From GCA-2731375 sp964507245 (GTDB lineage Bacteria; Pseudomonadota; Alphaproteobacteria; GCA-2731375), in assembly GCA_964507245.1 (NCBI GenBank), contig CAZDQC010000171.1, positions 1 to 6,275 of the forward strand: DNA of 6,275 nucleotides, in the 5' to 3' direction. The position numbers were made by a program, and so were the translations under genes. Every line of letters begins with the position of its first letter. Position 1 is the first letter of the stretch. This document shows positions 1-5,658 of this stretch, in pieces. The notes below the pieces were generated by a model. It saw nothing but the letters and a program-made list of their open reading frames with translations, ran no database searches and was not told the origin of the DNA.

Positions 1-43
1 GATACTGTGACCTCGCAAAAAGACACCTTGATTGGATCATCAC

Positions 44-592
44 ATGCCCCGCATCGCCCTAATTGAGCCAGAAAATATGGATGCGAAGCAGAGGCGTTTG
101 TATGACAACATAATTTCAGGTCCCCGGGGCGGCATGGGCGGACCGTTTCAAGCCTGGATGCATAGCCCAATTTTTGGGGACAGGGCACAGGCCGTAGGCG
201 AATACTGTCGCTTTAATAGCGCCTTAGAACCCCGATTATCGGAATTGGCTATACTAATAACTGCTCGACACTGGACTGCTCAATTCGAGTGGTATGCTCA
301 TGCTCCCATGGCAGAAAAAGGTGGATTGTCCCCTAAAATTATCACAGCGATTCAACGCCGGGAGGTTCCCCATTTCACAAATCCCGACGAGTCTGCAGTT
401 TATCATTTCTGCACCGAGCTTTATCTTGAGAGCACTGTATCTGACGCCAAGTATGAAGAGGCAAAACAATACCTAGGTGAACAGGGCCTCGTGGATTTGG
501 TTGGCATATTGGGGTATTACGGGATGGTGGCGATGACCTTAAATGTTTTCAAAATGCCTCTTCCCGACAACGTGCAACCACCACTGGATTGA
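44..592 (+). CDS. Carboxymuconolactone decarboxylase-like (AhpD-fold) protein
   Basis: This 182-residue protein resembles the carboxymuconolactone decarboxylase (CMD)/AhpD-like superfamily, all-helical proteins that include decarboxylases, peroxidase partners and many uncharacterised members. The family core is visible at residues 66-94: SELAILITARHWTAQ followed by FEWYAHAPMAEKGG, with Glu82 and His86 in the usual E-x3-H arrangement. A second conserved block, LVGILGYYGMVAMTLNVF, lies at residues 152-169. The CxxC pair of AhpD peroxidases is absent: the equivalent stretch reads E-W-Y-A-H, and the only cysteines are Cys55 and Cys123. A thiol-peroxidase role is therefore unlikely, and the substrate cannot be told from sequence. 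ATG at 44 is preferred because family-like sequence starts there (MPRIALIEPE) and a weak GGA lies 7 bases upstream. TTG at 32, just after an in-frame TGA at 29-31, would add four residues. The gene is convergent with the pcc operon and probably belongs to a transcription unit to the left. Family assignment is good; function is unknown. Confidence 0.85.
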   Translation: MPRIALIEPENMDAKQRRLYDNIISGPRGGMGGPFQAWMHSPIFGDRAQAVGEYCRFNSALEPRLSELAILITARHWTAQFEWYAHAPMAEKGGLSPKIITAIQRREVPHFTNPDESAVYHFCTELYLESTVSDAKYEEAKQYLGEQGLVDLVGILGYYGMVAMTLNVFKMPLPDNVQPPLD

Positions 593-601
593 GAAATCTC
601 A

Positions 602-630
602 CTTCCGCGCCATGGAAGGCGTAGATTTTT
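602..630 (+). terminator. Weak candidate rho-independent terminator after the CMD-like gene
   Basis: Ten bases after the stop codon, GCGCC (607-611) can pair with GGCGT (618-622), including one G-T pair, around a six-base loop. AGA and then five T residues (626-630) follow. An alternative, mutually exclusive stem pairs CTTCC (602-606) with GGAAG (614-618). The position and T-run suit an intrinsic terminator for the plus-strand gene, but the stem is short, so this is tentative. Confidence 0.3.
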
Positions 631-739
631 GATCGTCAAGATTTGCGGTAAATTTGCCCGCTGAACATCATTTCCGACTTCGGGTATTGAACATTTTTTA
701 TCCCTCTTCCCATCGCTCTACGCGTTGCTAACACTGTCG

Positions 740-782
740 AGGCCATGAATTCTGATTACAGATGCCTTCGGAATTTCGGCCT
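740..782 (-). terminator. Imperfect inverted repeat downstream of acyP, possible 3' stem-loop
   Basis: AGGCC (740-744) pairs with GGCCT (778-782), and AATTC (748-752) pairs with GAATT (771-775). These are separated by a small internal loop (ATG against TC) and an apical loop of 18 bases. The structure lies 18 bases past the acyP stop codon, where a 3'-end structure for the pccB-pccA-acyP transcript would be expected. No T-run follows on the minus strand, so it is not a canonical intrinsic terminator. Chance pairing is possible. Confidence 0.22.
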
Positions 783-800
783 GGGCAAGCGCACGTCTAG

Positions 801-1088
801 TCATATGGTAGGTAATTGGTAGAAACCAGTCCCCGTTTCACCATCCCAAGCCGCCACTGAAACCGAATCGATTCGGGCCGCCGGCGGTCCACTATGACAG
901 CGGGTCAGCATGATTTCGACGGCCGGCTCCGGGCCACCGAACACCGCTTCGACCGTACCGTCCCGGCGGTTCCGTACCCAACCACACAGATCCAGTGCCC
1001 TAGCAGATTTCACCGTCCAACCTCGGTACCACACCCCCTGTACCTGGCCGGACATCACGACACGGACTGTTCGAAAAACTGCCGCCAT
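801..1088 (-). CDS. acyP: Acylphosphatase
   Basis: This 95-residue protein is the usual length for acylphosphatases, small cytosolic ferredoxin-like alpha/beta enzymes that hydrolyse carboxyl-phosphate bonds, for example in acetyl, carbamoyl or bisphosphoglycerate acyl phosphates. Both family signatures are present. GQVQGVWYRGW at residues 14-24 forms the phosphate-binding loop with catalytic Arg22, and GWVRNRRDGTVEAVF at residues 36-50 contains catalytic Asn40. The C-terminus ends in GTGFYQLPTI, a typical final strand. The start is ATG at 1088: it gives the normal N-terminal strand (TVRVVMSG) before the signature, whereas the next Met, at residue 12, would remove it. The gap from the pccA stop is 8 bases, and the only ribosome-binding hint is a weak AGG overlapping that stop, so translation is probably coupled to pccA. 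The physiological substrate is unknown; a link to carboxylase chemistry is only an inference from position. Confidence 0.95.
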   Translation of the reverse strand: MAAVFRTVRVVMSGQVQGVWYRGWTVKSARALDLCGWVRNRRDGTVEAVFGGPEPAVEIMLTRCHSGPPAARIDSVSVAAWDGETGTGFYQLPTI

Positions 1089-1096
1089 GGGACAGC

Positions 1097-3082
1097 CTAT
1101 TCAAATTCTAACATAATCTCATCCACGGCCACGCTATCGCCGGGTGCCACGCGCAAGTCAGCAATCACACCGTCCCGCTCAGCTCGCAGGATGTTCTCCA
1201 TCTTCATGGCTTCGACGACGGCAAGAGCCTGACCAGTCTTGACCTCCTCGCCCTCCTCCACATCTAGTGACACTACTAAGCCGGGCATGGGGCACAGCAG
1301 ATATTTAGCTGTATCTGGAGACAGTTTTACGGGCATTAAGGCAGCCAGTTCGGCCGCCCGCGGTACGCGCACGATGATAGTCGCTTCAACACCGCCATGA
1401 CACAGACGGAAGCCGCCGGCCACCGGATCGGCCTGAATGGTAACGTTGCGGTCGTTGACATTGCCATGAAACAAACGCTGACCTGGACGCCAATCGCTGC
1501 GCACCGCTATCAACTGCTCGCCCAAGCTGACGTCAAAGCCATCTTCAACGTCCGCCACCGTTACTTCATGATGGGCACCTTCAAGGCAAACTACCCACTC
1601 AACGCCGAACGTGGGTCGAAAATCGCGCAGTTGACCATCAATAGAACCCTCGTGACGTACACGCCGGTGGTGCATCAGAACACTAGCAGCCAACAGCGCC
1701 TCAAGAACTATACCTTCGCGCGGAGCCCCTACAAAACCGTCGGGGTACTCCTCATCAATCAATGCCGTAGTCAGCCGCCCTTCGATGAACCGCGGATGGG
1801 TGATTAAGGCAGATAGAAAGCTCAAATTGTGATTGATACCCCGGACGTAATAACCATCTAGGGCGGCCTCCATGGCACTAATAGCGGCGGCACGGTCCTG
1901 CCCCCAAGTGATCAACTTAGCGATCATAGGGTCATAGAATATGGTAATTTCTGAGCCTTCGACTACGCCGGTATCGATGCGGACGCTATTTGACTGTTCT
2001 GGCGGCTGGCAACGTACCAATCGGCCAATTGAGGGCATGAAATTTCGATACGGATCTTCAGCATACAAACGGCATTCAATTGCCCATCCATCGGCGCAAA
2101 TATCCTCTTGCGACAGGGTCATAGGTTCGCCCGCCGCGATGCGGATCATCTGTTCTACAAGATCCACGCCGTAGACCATTTCGGTCACCGGATGCTCTAC
2201 TTGCAGTCGGGTATTCATTTCCAGAAAATAGAAATTCATATCCTTGTCGACGATGAACTCCACGGTTCCGGCGGACCGATAGTCCACGGCCCTAGCCAGA
2301 GCCACGGCCTGCTCGCCCATAGCCTGACGTGTTTTTTCATCAAGAAAAGGACTGGGAGCTTCTTCTATAATCTTTTGATGACGCCGCTGAATGGAGCACT
2401 CCCGCTCACCCAGATAGATACAATTGCCGTGGTCATCGGCAAGAAGCTGAATTTCAATGTGTCGGGGCTGTTCTATAAATTTTTCAGCAAACACGCGGCC
2501 ATCTGCAAAACTAGATTTTGCTTCGTTGACAGCAGAAGTAAATCCTTCCCGCACTTCAGCCTCAGTATTAACTACGCGCATACCTTTACCGCCGCCGCCG
2601 GCAGAGGCTTTCAGCATCACCGGATAGCCGAGGCTTTCGGCAACCCGCGCAGCATGGTCTACATCGTCTAAAACCTCCAAATGGCCAGGCACTGAATTAA
2701 CGCCCGCCTCCTGTGCAAGTTTCTTTGAGGCGATCTTGTCGCCCATGACCTCAATGGCGCCAATGGGTGGGCCAATAAAGGTCACTCCCAGTTCTGCCAG
2801 CTCCCGCGCGAATTCCGGATTTTCTGACAAAAAACCATAACCCGGATGGACAGCATCCGAACCAGTGCGCTCGATAGCCTCAAGAATTCGTTCACTAACT
2901 AGATAACTTTCCGCGGTCGGGGCCGGGCCAATAGCAATAGCTTCGTCCGCCATGGCCACATGCAAAGCATCGGTGTCCGCTTCCGAGAAAACGGCTACCG
3001 TCCCAATTCCCATGGCCTTCGCGGTTCTAATCACGCGGCAAGCGATTTCACCACGATTGGCAATCAGGATCTTTGAAAACAT
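1097..3082 (-). CDS. pccA: Propionyl-CoA carboxylase alpha subunit (biotin carboxylase + biotin carrier)
   Basis: The 661-residue alpha subunit carboxylates its own biotin using ATP and bicarbonate, then hands the carboxyl group to PccB. The biotin carboxylase domain spans roughly residues 1-450: N-terminal MFSKILIANRGEIACRV, ATP-grasp lysines Lys116 and Lys158, glycine-rich AGGGGKGM at 161-168, HQK with Lys237, and EMNTRLQVEHPVTE at 288-301 carrying Glu288, Arg292 and Glu296, plus Arg338. These match known E. coli AccC catalytic positions almost residue for residue. Residues about 451-590 are more divergent and correspond to the BT (subunit-contact) domain of PCC-type enzymes. The carrier domain occupies about 595-661, with the biotinylation motif EAMKMEN and target Lys627. 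The length and the block YYVRGINHNLSFLSALITHPRF fit PccA better than methylcrotonyl-CoA or geranyl-CoA carboxylases. It follows pccB by 17 bases with its own ribosome-binding site. A biotin ligase must be encoded elsewhere. All domains are intact. Confidence 0.95.
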   Translation of the reverse strand: MFSKILIANRGEIACRVIRTAKAMGIGTVAVFSEADTDALHVAMADEAIAIGPAPTAESYLVSERILEAIERTGSDAVHPGYGFLSENPEFARELAELGVTFIGPPIGAIEVMGDKIASKKLAQEAGVNSVPGHLEVLDDVDHAARVAESLGYPVMLKASAGGGGKGMRVVNTEAEVREGFTSAVNEAKSSFADGRVFAEKFIEQPRHIEIQLLADDHGNCIYLGERECSIQRRHQKIIEEAPSPFLDEKTRQAMGEQAVALARAVDYRSAGTVEFIVDKDMNFYFLEMNTRLQVEHPVTEMVYGVDLVEQMIRIAAGEPMTLSQEDICADGWAIECRLYAEDPYRNFMPSIGRLVRCQPPEQSNSVRIDTGVVEGSEITIFYDPMIAKLITWGQDRAAAISAMEAALDGYYVRGINHNLSFLSALITHPRFIEGRLTTALIDEEYPDGFVGAPREGIVLEALLAASVLMHHRRVRHEGSIDGQLRDFRPTFGVEWVVCLEGAHHEVTVADVEDGFDVSLGEQLIAVRSDWRPGQRLFHGNVNDRNVTIQADPVAGGFRLCHGGVEATIIVRVPRAAELAALMPVKLSPDTAKYLLCPMPGLVVSLDVEEGEEVKTGQALAVVEAMKMENILRAERDGVIADLRVAPGDSVAVDEIMLEFE

Positions 3083-3092
3083 ACAAGGGTTA

Positions 3093-3100
3093 CTTTCCTT
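3093..3100 (-). promoter_or_regulatory. Ribosome-binding site of pccA
   Basis: On the minus strand AAGGAAAG begins at the last base of the pccB stop codon and lies 10 bases before the pccA ATG at 3082. This supports that start and suggests translational coupling between the two subunits, which are needed in equal amounts. Confidence 0.65.
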
Positions 3101-4632
3101 CAGAGCGGAATATTGCCGTGCTTTTTCCGCGGGTTGTCGAGACTTTTGTTCTTTAGCATGGTCAAAGCTCGCGCGACGCGGCGACGCGTATCATGTGGCA
3201 TAATGACATCGTCGATATAACCCCGTTTACTGGCGCTAAAGGGGTTAGCGAAGGTTTTGGAATATTCTTGAGTTAAATTTTCGATCCGTTCCTGATTGCC
3301 CAGCTCCGAACGGAAAATGATCTCCACTGCACCCTTCGCACCCATAACTGCGATTTCCGCCCCAGGCCAAGCAAAGTTTAAGTCACCGCGCAGATGCTTT
3401 GATGCCATGACGTCGTAAGCACCGCCATAGGCCTTGCGGGTAATCACCGTAACCTTGGGCACGGTTGCTTCGGCATAAGCATAGAGTAACTTGGCACCAT
3501 GCATGATAATGCCGCCATATTCCTGGGCCGTGCCAGGCAAGAAACCTGGCACATCCACGAATGTTACAATGGGAATATTAAAGCAATCGCAAAACCGAAC
3601 AAAGCGGGCGCCCTTACGGGCGGAATCAATATCTAGGACACCGGCTAAGACCATGGGTTGGTTCGCCACGAAGCCAACTGTCGAACCGTCTATGCGGCCA
3701 AGGCCAATAACGATATTGGCCGCGAAATCCCGTTGAATTTCATAGAAATCGCCATCATCCGCAACATTCACCAACAATTCTTTGATGTCATAGGGCTTGT
3801 TGGGATTTTCCGGCACTAAGGTGTCGAGGGAAATTTCCTGCCGGTCGACGCGGTCATTGGTGGGCCTGTACGGTACTTTTTCTCTGTTCGACAGGGGTAA
3901 GAAATCAAATAGACGGCGAATTTCGGCTAACGCCTCTATATCGTTTTCAAATGCAAGGTCAGCGACGCCAGATTTCTTACTGTGGGTCGTAGCGCCCCCC
4001 AGCTCTTCGTGGGTCACCTCTTCCTGTGTAACCGTTTTCACCACATCCGGGCCAGTGACATACATGTAGGAGCTGTCCTTGACCATAGCGATGAAGTCGG
4101 TCATAGCCGGTGAGTAGACCGCACCGCCAGCGCAGGGTCCCATGATGACGGAAATTTGCGGCACCACGCCAGATGCCATGACATTGCGCTGGAACACTTC
4201 TGCATAGCCGCCAAGAGAAGCAACGCCCTCCTGTATACGGGCGCCACCAGAATCGTTTAGGCCAATGACGGGCGCGCCAACTTTCATCGCCTGATCCATG
4301 ATCTTGCATATTTTTTCAGCATGGGCCTCTGACAGAGAACCGCCGAAGACTGTGAAATCCTGGCTGAACACGAATACCAGCCGGCCGTTGATGGCACCCC
4401 AACCGGTCACGACGCCATCGCCAGGAATGCGCATTTCGTCCATGCCGAAATCTTCACAGCGATGTTCGACAAACATGTCGTACTCCTCAAACGAACCTGT
4501 ATCGAGCAAAAGCTCCAGCCGTTCCCGAGCAGTCAATTTGCCCTTATTGTGCTGTGCCTGAATGCGTTTTTCGCCGCCCCCGGCGCGCGCCGCCGCGCGT
4601 TTTGCCTCGAGTTGGCGCAGGATATCCTGCAT
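3100..4632 (-). CDS. pccB: Propionyl-CoA carboxylase beta subunit (carboxyltransferase)
   Basis: PccB moves the carboxyl group from biotin on PccA to propionyl-CoA, giving methylmalonyl-CoA. Known PCC holoenzymes are cytosolic alpha6-beta6 complexes. The protein is 510 residues, the standard PccB length. It contains two crotonase-fold halves. The N-terminal half has GKLTARERLELLLD at 31-44, the acyl-CoA-side oxyanion motif LNDSGGARIQEGV at 125-137 and MGPCAGGAVYSPAM at 164-177. The C-terminal half has VDVPGFLPGTAQE at 359-371, ITRKAYGGAYDVMASKH at 397-413 with the biotin-side glycines, and AWPGAEIAVMGAKGAVEI at 421-438. The sequence is PccB-like rather than MccB-like, notably in the N-terminal AGGGEKRIQAQHNKGK region. 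ATG at 4632 is chosen over an in-frame TTG at 4662 because a strong Shine-Dalgarno precedes it and MQDILRQLEAKR is the family's usual N-terminus. It is the first gene of the pccB-pccA-acyP unit. Substrate specificity is inferred from similarity. Confidence 0.95.
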   Translation of the reverse strand: MQDILRQLEAKRAAARAGGGEKRIQAQHNKGKLTARERLELLLDTGSFEEYDMFVEHRCEDFGMDEMRIPGDGVVTGWGAINGRLVFVFSQDFTVFGGSLSEAHAEKICKIMDQAMKVGAPVIGLNDSGGARIQEGVASLGGYAEVFQRNVMASGVVPQISVIMGPCAGGAVYSPAMTDFIAMVKDSSYMYVTGPDVVKTVTQEEVTHEELGGATTHSKKSGVADLAFENDIEALAEIRRLFDFLPLSNREKVPYRPTNDRVDRQEISLDTLVPENPNKPYDIKELLVNVADDGDFYEIQRDFAANIVIGLGRIDGSTVGFVANQPMVLAGVLDIDSARKGARFVRFCDCFNIPIVTFVDVPGFLPGTAQEYGGIIMHGAKLLYAYAEATVPKVTVITRKAYGGAYDVMASKHLRGDLNFAWPGAEIAVMGAKGAVEIIFRSELGNQERIENLTQEYSKTFANPFSASKRGYIDDVIMPHDTRRRVARALTMLKNKSLDNPRKKHGNIPL

Positions 4633-4640
4633 GTATTTGC

Positions 4641-4648
4641 TTCCTCCC
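4641..4648 (-). promoter_or_regulatory. Strong ribosome-binding site that fixes the pccB start
   Basis: GGGAGGAA on the minus strand ends 8 bases before ATG 4632, an ideal arrangement. It decides the start against the TTG at 4662, which would place this sequence inside the coding region. The first bases of the site also lie in a short inverted repeat, TCCC-AAAT-GGGA (4645-4656). Confidence 0.85.
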
Positions 4649-4649
4649 A

Positions 4650-4671
4650 TTTGGGATGTCAATTTGCCAAA
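4650..4671. promoter_or_regulatory. Possible operator-like repeat upstream of pccB
   Basis: On the plus strand TTTGCCAAA (4663-4671) is a perfect odd-centred palindrome, preceded four bases away by a partial copy, TTTGGGATG (4650-4658). From general knowledge, the propionyl-CoA-responsive regulator PccR of Rhodobacter sphaeroides binds TTTGCAAA repeated with a four-base spacer. The resemblance in spacing and half-site is suggestive but inexact: each unit is one base longer and the first is degenerate. The site lies only about 18-39 bases before the start codon. Confidence 0.2.
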
Positions 4672-4772
4672 GGCCTTGATAGCACGATACCGGGCGGATT
4701 TTCACAGCATCGTATGGCAGAAATGCCCGTTTCGGTTCAAATGTCCAACATTAATCCATCCCACCGTGCGAG

Positions 4773-4800
4773 AACATAGGTTCCCAAGGGTTATTGTTAA
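4773..4800 (-). promoter_or_regulatory. Candidate sigma-70-type promoter for the pccB operon
   Basis: On the minus strand TTAACA (4795-4800, five of six bases matching TTGACA) is followed after 16 bases by TATGTT (4773-4778, four of six matching TATAAT). The sequence just upstream, between here and the ATP12 stop codon, is AT-rich. A start near 4765 would give a leader of about 130 bases before pccB. It is the best hexamer pair I found in the 178-base gap, but matches of this quality also occur by chance. Confidence 0.33.
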
Positions 4801-4810
4801 TTTAGTTATT

Positions 4811-5509
4811 CTAGCTTGTTCGATGGAAGGCCAGGAATAGCGCCGCATGTTTGAATTCCTCGAAGAGGCGGACTGCATGGGTTGCTGCCTCGGCATCCTC
4901 GCCCCATTTTTCGGCTTGAAAATCATTTTCAAGCTGAATGGCCTTCCACGCCGTTGCAATTTCTAAGGCACCGTCACTCACAGCGAGACCAAGAACCAGG
5001 GACCCAGAAATAGTTACCAAATCATTCAGGCTAGCCAGTTCCATTATATCATGGCGGTTTACGACAGCGCGCAGAGCTGCCAAGGCATCTTCACTTTGTG
5101 AAACATGGCCAATGCCATTTGTCGTTTTCAGTTCAGCGTCATATTGGTCGCAGGCCCAGGTCAACCAAGGTGACCATAGTTCATTCTGGCGTCGAACTAG
5201 TTCTGCTGGACTATCCGCCCGATAGCACAGCAAATCGGCACTGCCATAACCTGCCAAATTGTCCACCACAGCACCACGCTGAGGTGCGATCATGTCGATA
5301 GCAGTATTTGCCAGGCGAAACATGGGCATTTTTGCCACCACGATTTCATCTCCTTGGTTCGCCCATTCCGCGGCGACGGCATCTGCAACCTTTCTCGCCT
5401 CAACGGTAAAAGTTGATTTTCTTGGCGTCTGAATTCGACGGCCGTCTAGCTCTATCCCGTAACCACCCCATAATTCGATCACGACGGCATTCTTGTAAAA
5501 CCTTTTCAT
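4811..5509 (-). CDS. ATP12-family F1-ATPase assembly chaperone
   Basis: This 232-residue protein is an ATP12-family chaperone. In mitochondria Atp12p holds the F1 alpha subunit before it assembles with beta; alphaproteobacterial members are thought to act similarly in the cytoplasm. Family landmarks run the full length: N-terminal MKRFYKNAVV, then GYGIELDGRRIQTPRK at 16-31, AAEWANQGDEI at 46-56, MPMFRLANTAID at 61-72, DLLCYRADSPAELVRRQNEL at 92-111 with WSPWLTWA following, GSLVLGLAV at 169-177, and AWKAIQLENDFQAEKWGEDAEA at 187-208. There is no signal peptide or membrane segment. ATG at 5509 is the only plausible start: the frame stays open upstream to a TAG near 5561 but offers no other good initiation codon, and family homology begins at Met1. 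No strong Shine-Dalgarno precedes it. The HAD gene lies 149 bases upstream and pccB 178 bases downstream, all in the same direction. No atp genes are in the window. Confidence 0.93.
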   Translation of the reverse strand: MKRFYKNAVVIELWGGYGIELDGRRIQTPRKSTFTVEARKVADAVAAEWANQGDEIVVAKMPMFRLANTAIDMIAPQRGAVVDNLAGYGSADLLCYRADSPAELVRRQNELWSPWLTWACDQYDAELKTTNGIGHVSQSEDALAALRAVVNRHDIMELASLNDLVTISGSLVLGLAVSDGALEIATAWKAIQLENDFQAEKWGEDAEAATHAVRLFEEFKHAALFLAFHRTS

Positions 5510-5532
5510 ACGGGTCCCAGTTGTTGGCGGCG

Positions 5533-5619
5533 CTACTGCTGCAATTTGTATGTACGTTGACTAACGGCGCACCGAAAGTTAGCCACAACTCCTCCAATAT
5601 CAGTCCCACCTGTCCGCAT
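5533..5619 (-). CDS. Very small possible ORF (28 aa) in the HAD-ATP12 gap
   Basis: An ATG at 5619 opens a 28-codon frame (MRTGGTDIGG and on to KLQQ) ending in TAG at 5533-5535, 23 bases before the ATP12 start. A GGGCGG sequence lies five bases before the ATG. An internal GTG at 5586 is preceded by GGAGGAG, but the spacing is too short for a good site. I recognise no family, and there is no signal peptide or membrane segment. It could be a leader peptide for ATP12 or, more probably, a chance open frame. Confidence 0.12.
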   Translation of the reverse strand: MRTGGTDIGGVVANFRCAVSQRTYKLQQ

Positions 5620-5658
5620 GTTTACCGCCCAATTGCGCTAACGCCACACACCGATATT

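Noticed and set aside
1..66. C-terminal tail of a gene to the left in either of two open plus frames (stops at 60-62 and 64-66)
   Set aside because: About 20 codons with no recognisable motif; too short to support a partial gene.
593..800. Hidden small gene or RNA in the convergent gap
   Set aside because: No convincing start with a ribosome-binding site, no tRNA-like cloverleaf and no repeats were seen; only weak hairpins.
1397..1807. Plus-strand open frame of 136 codons
   Set aside because: Antisense to the middle and BT region of pccA, with no family resemblance and no ribosome-binding site that stands out.
2108..2671. Open frame of 187 codons on the plus strand
   Set aside because: It lies entirely antisense to the biotin carboxylase domain of pccA, shows no recognisable domain, and is explained as a shadow of that gene.
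4633..4662. Upstream TTG start for pccB adding ten residues
   Set aside because: The extension would translate through the Shine-Dalgarno, and PccB proteins normally begin at the MQDIL-type N-terminus.
4657..4662. Perfect TTGACA on the minus strand as a -35 box
   Set aside because: The matching -10 position falls on CAAATA right at the pccB start codon, so transcription would begin inside the gene without its ribosome-binding site.
4769..4784. GGGAAC-CTAT-GTTCTC hairpin on the minus strand as the ATP12 terminator
   Set aside because: Only six pairs including a G-T, no following T-run, and it overlaps the candidate promoter.
5400..5609. Minus-strand 69-codon frame overlapping the ATP12 N-terminus
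   Set aside because: It starts at a GTG, overlaps about 110 bases of a well-supported gene in another frame, and resembles no known protein.
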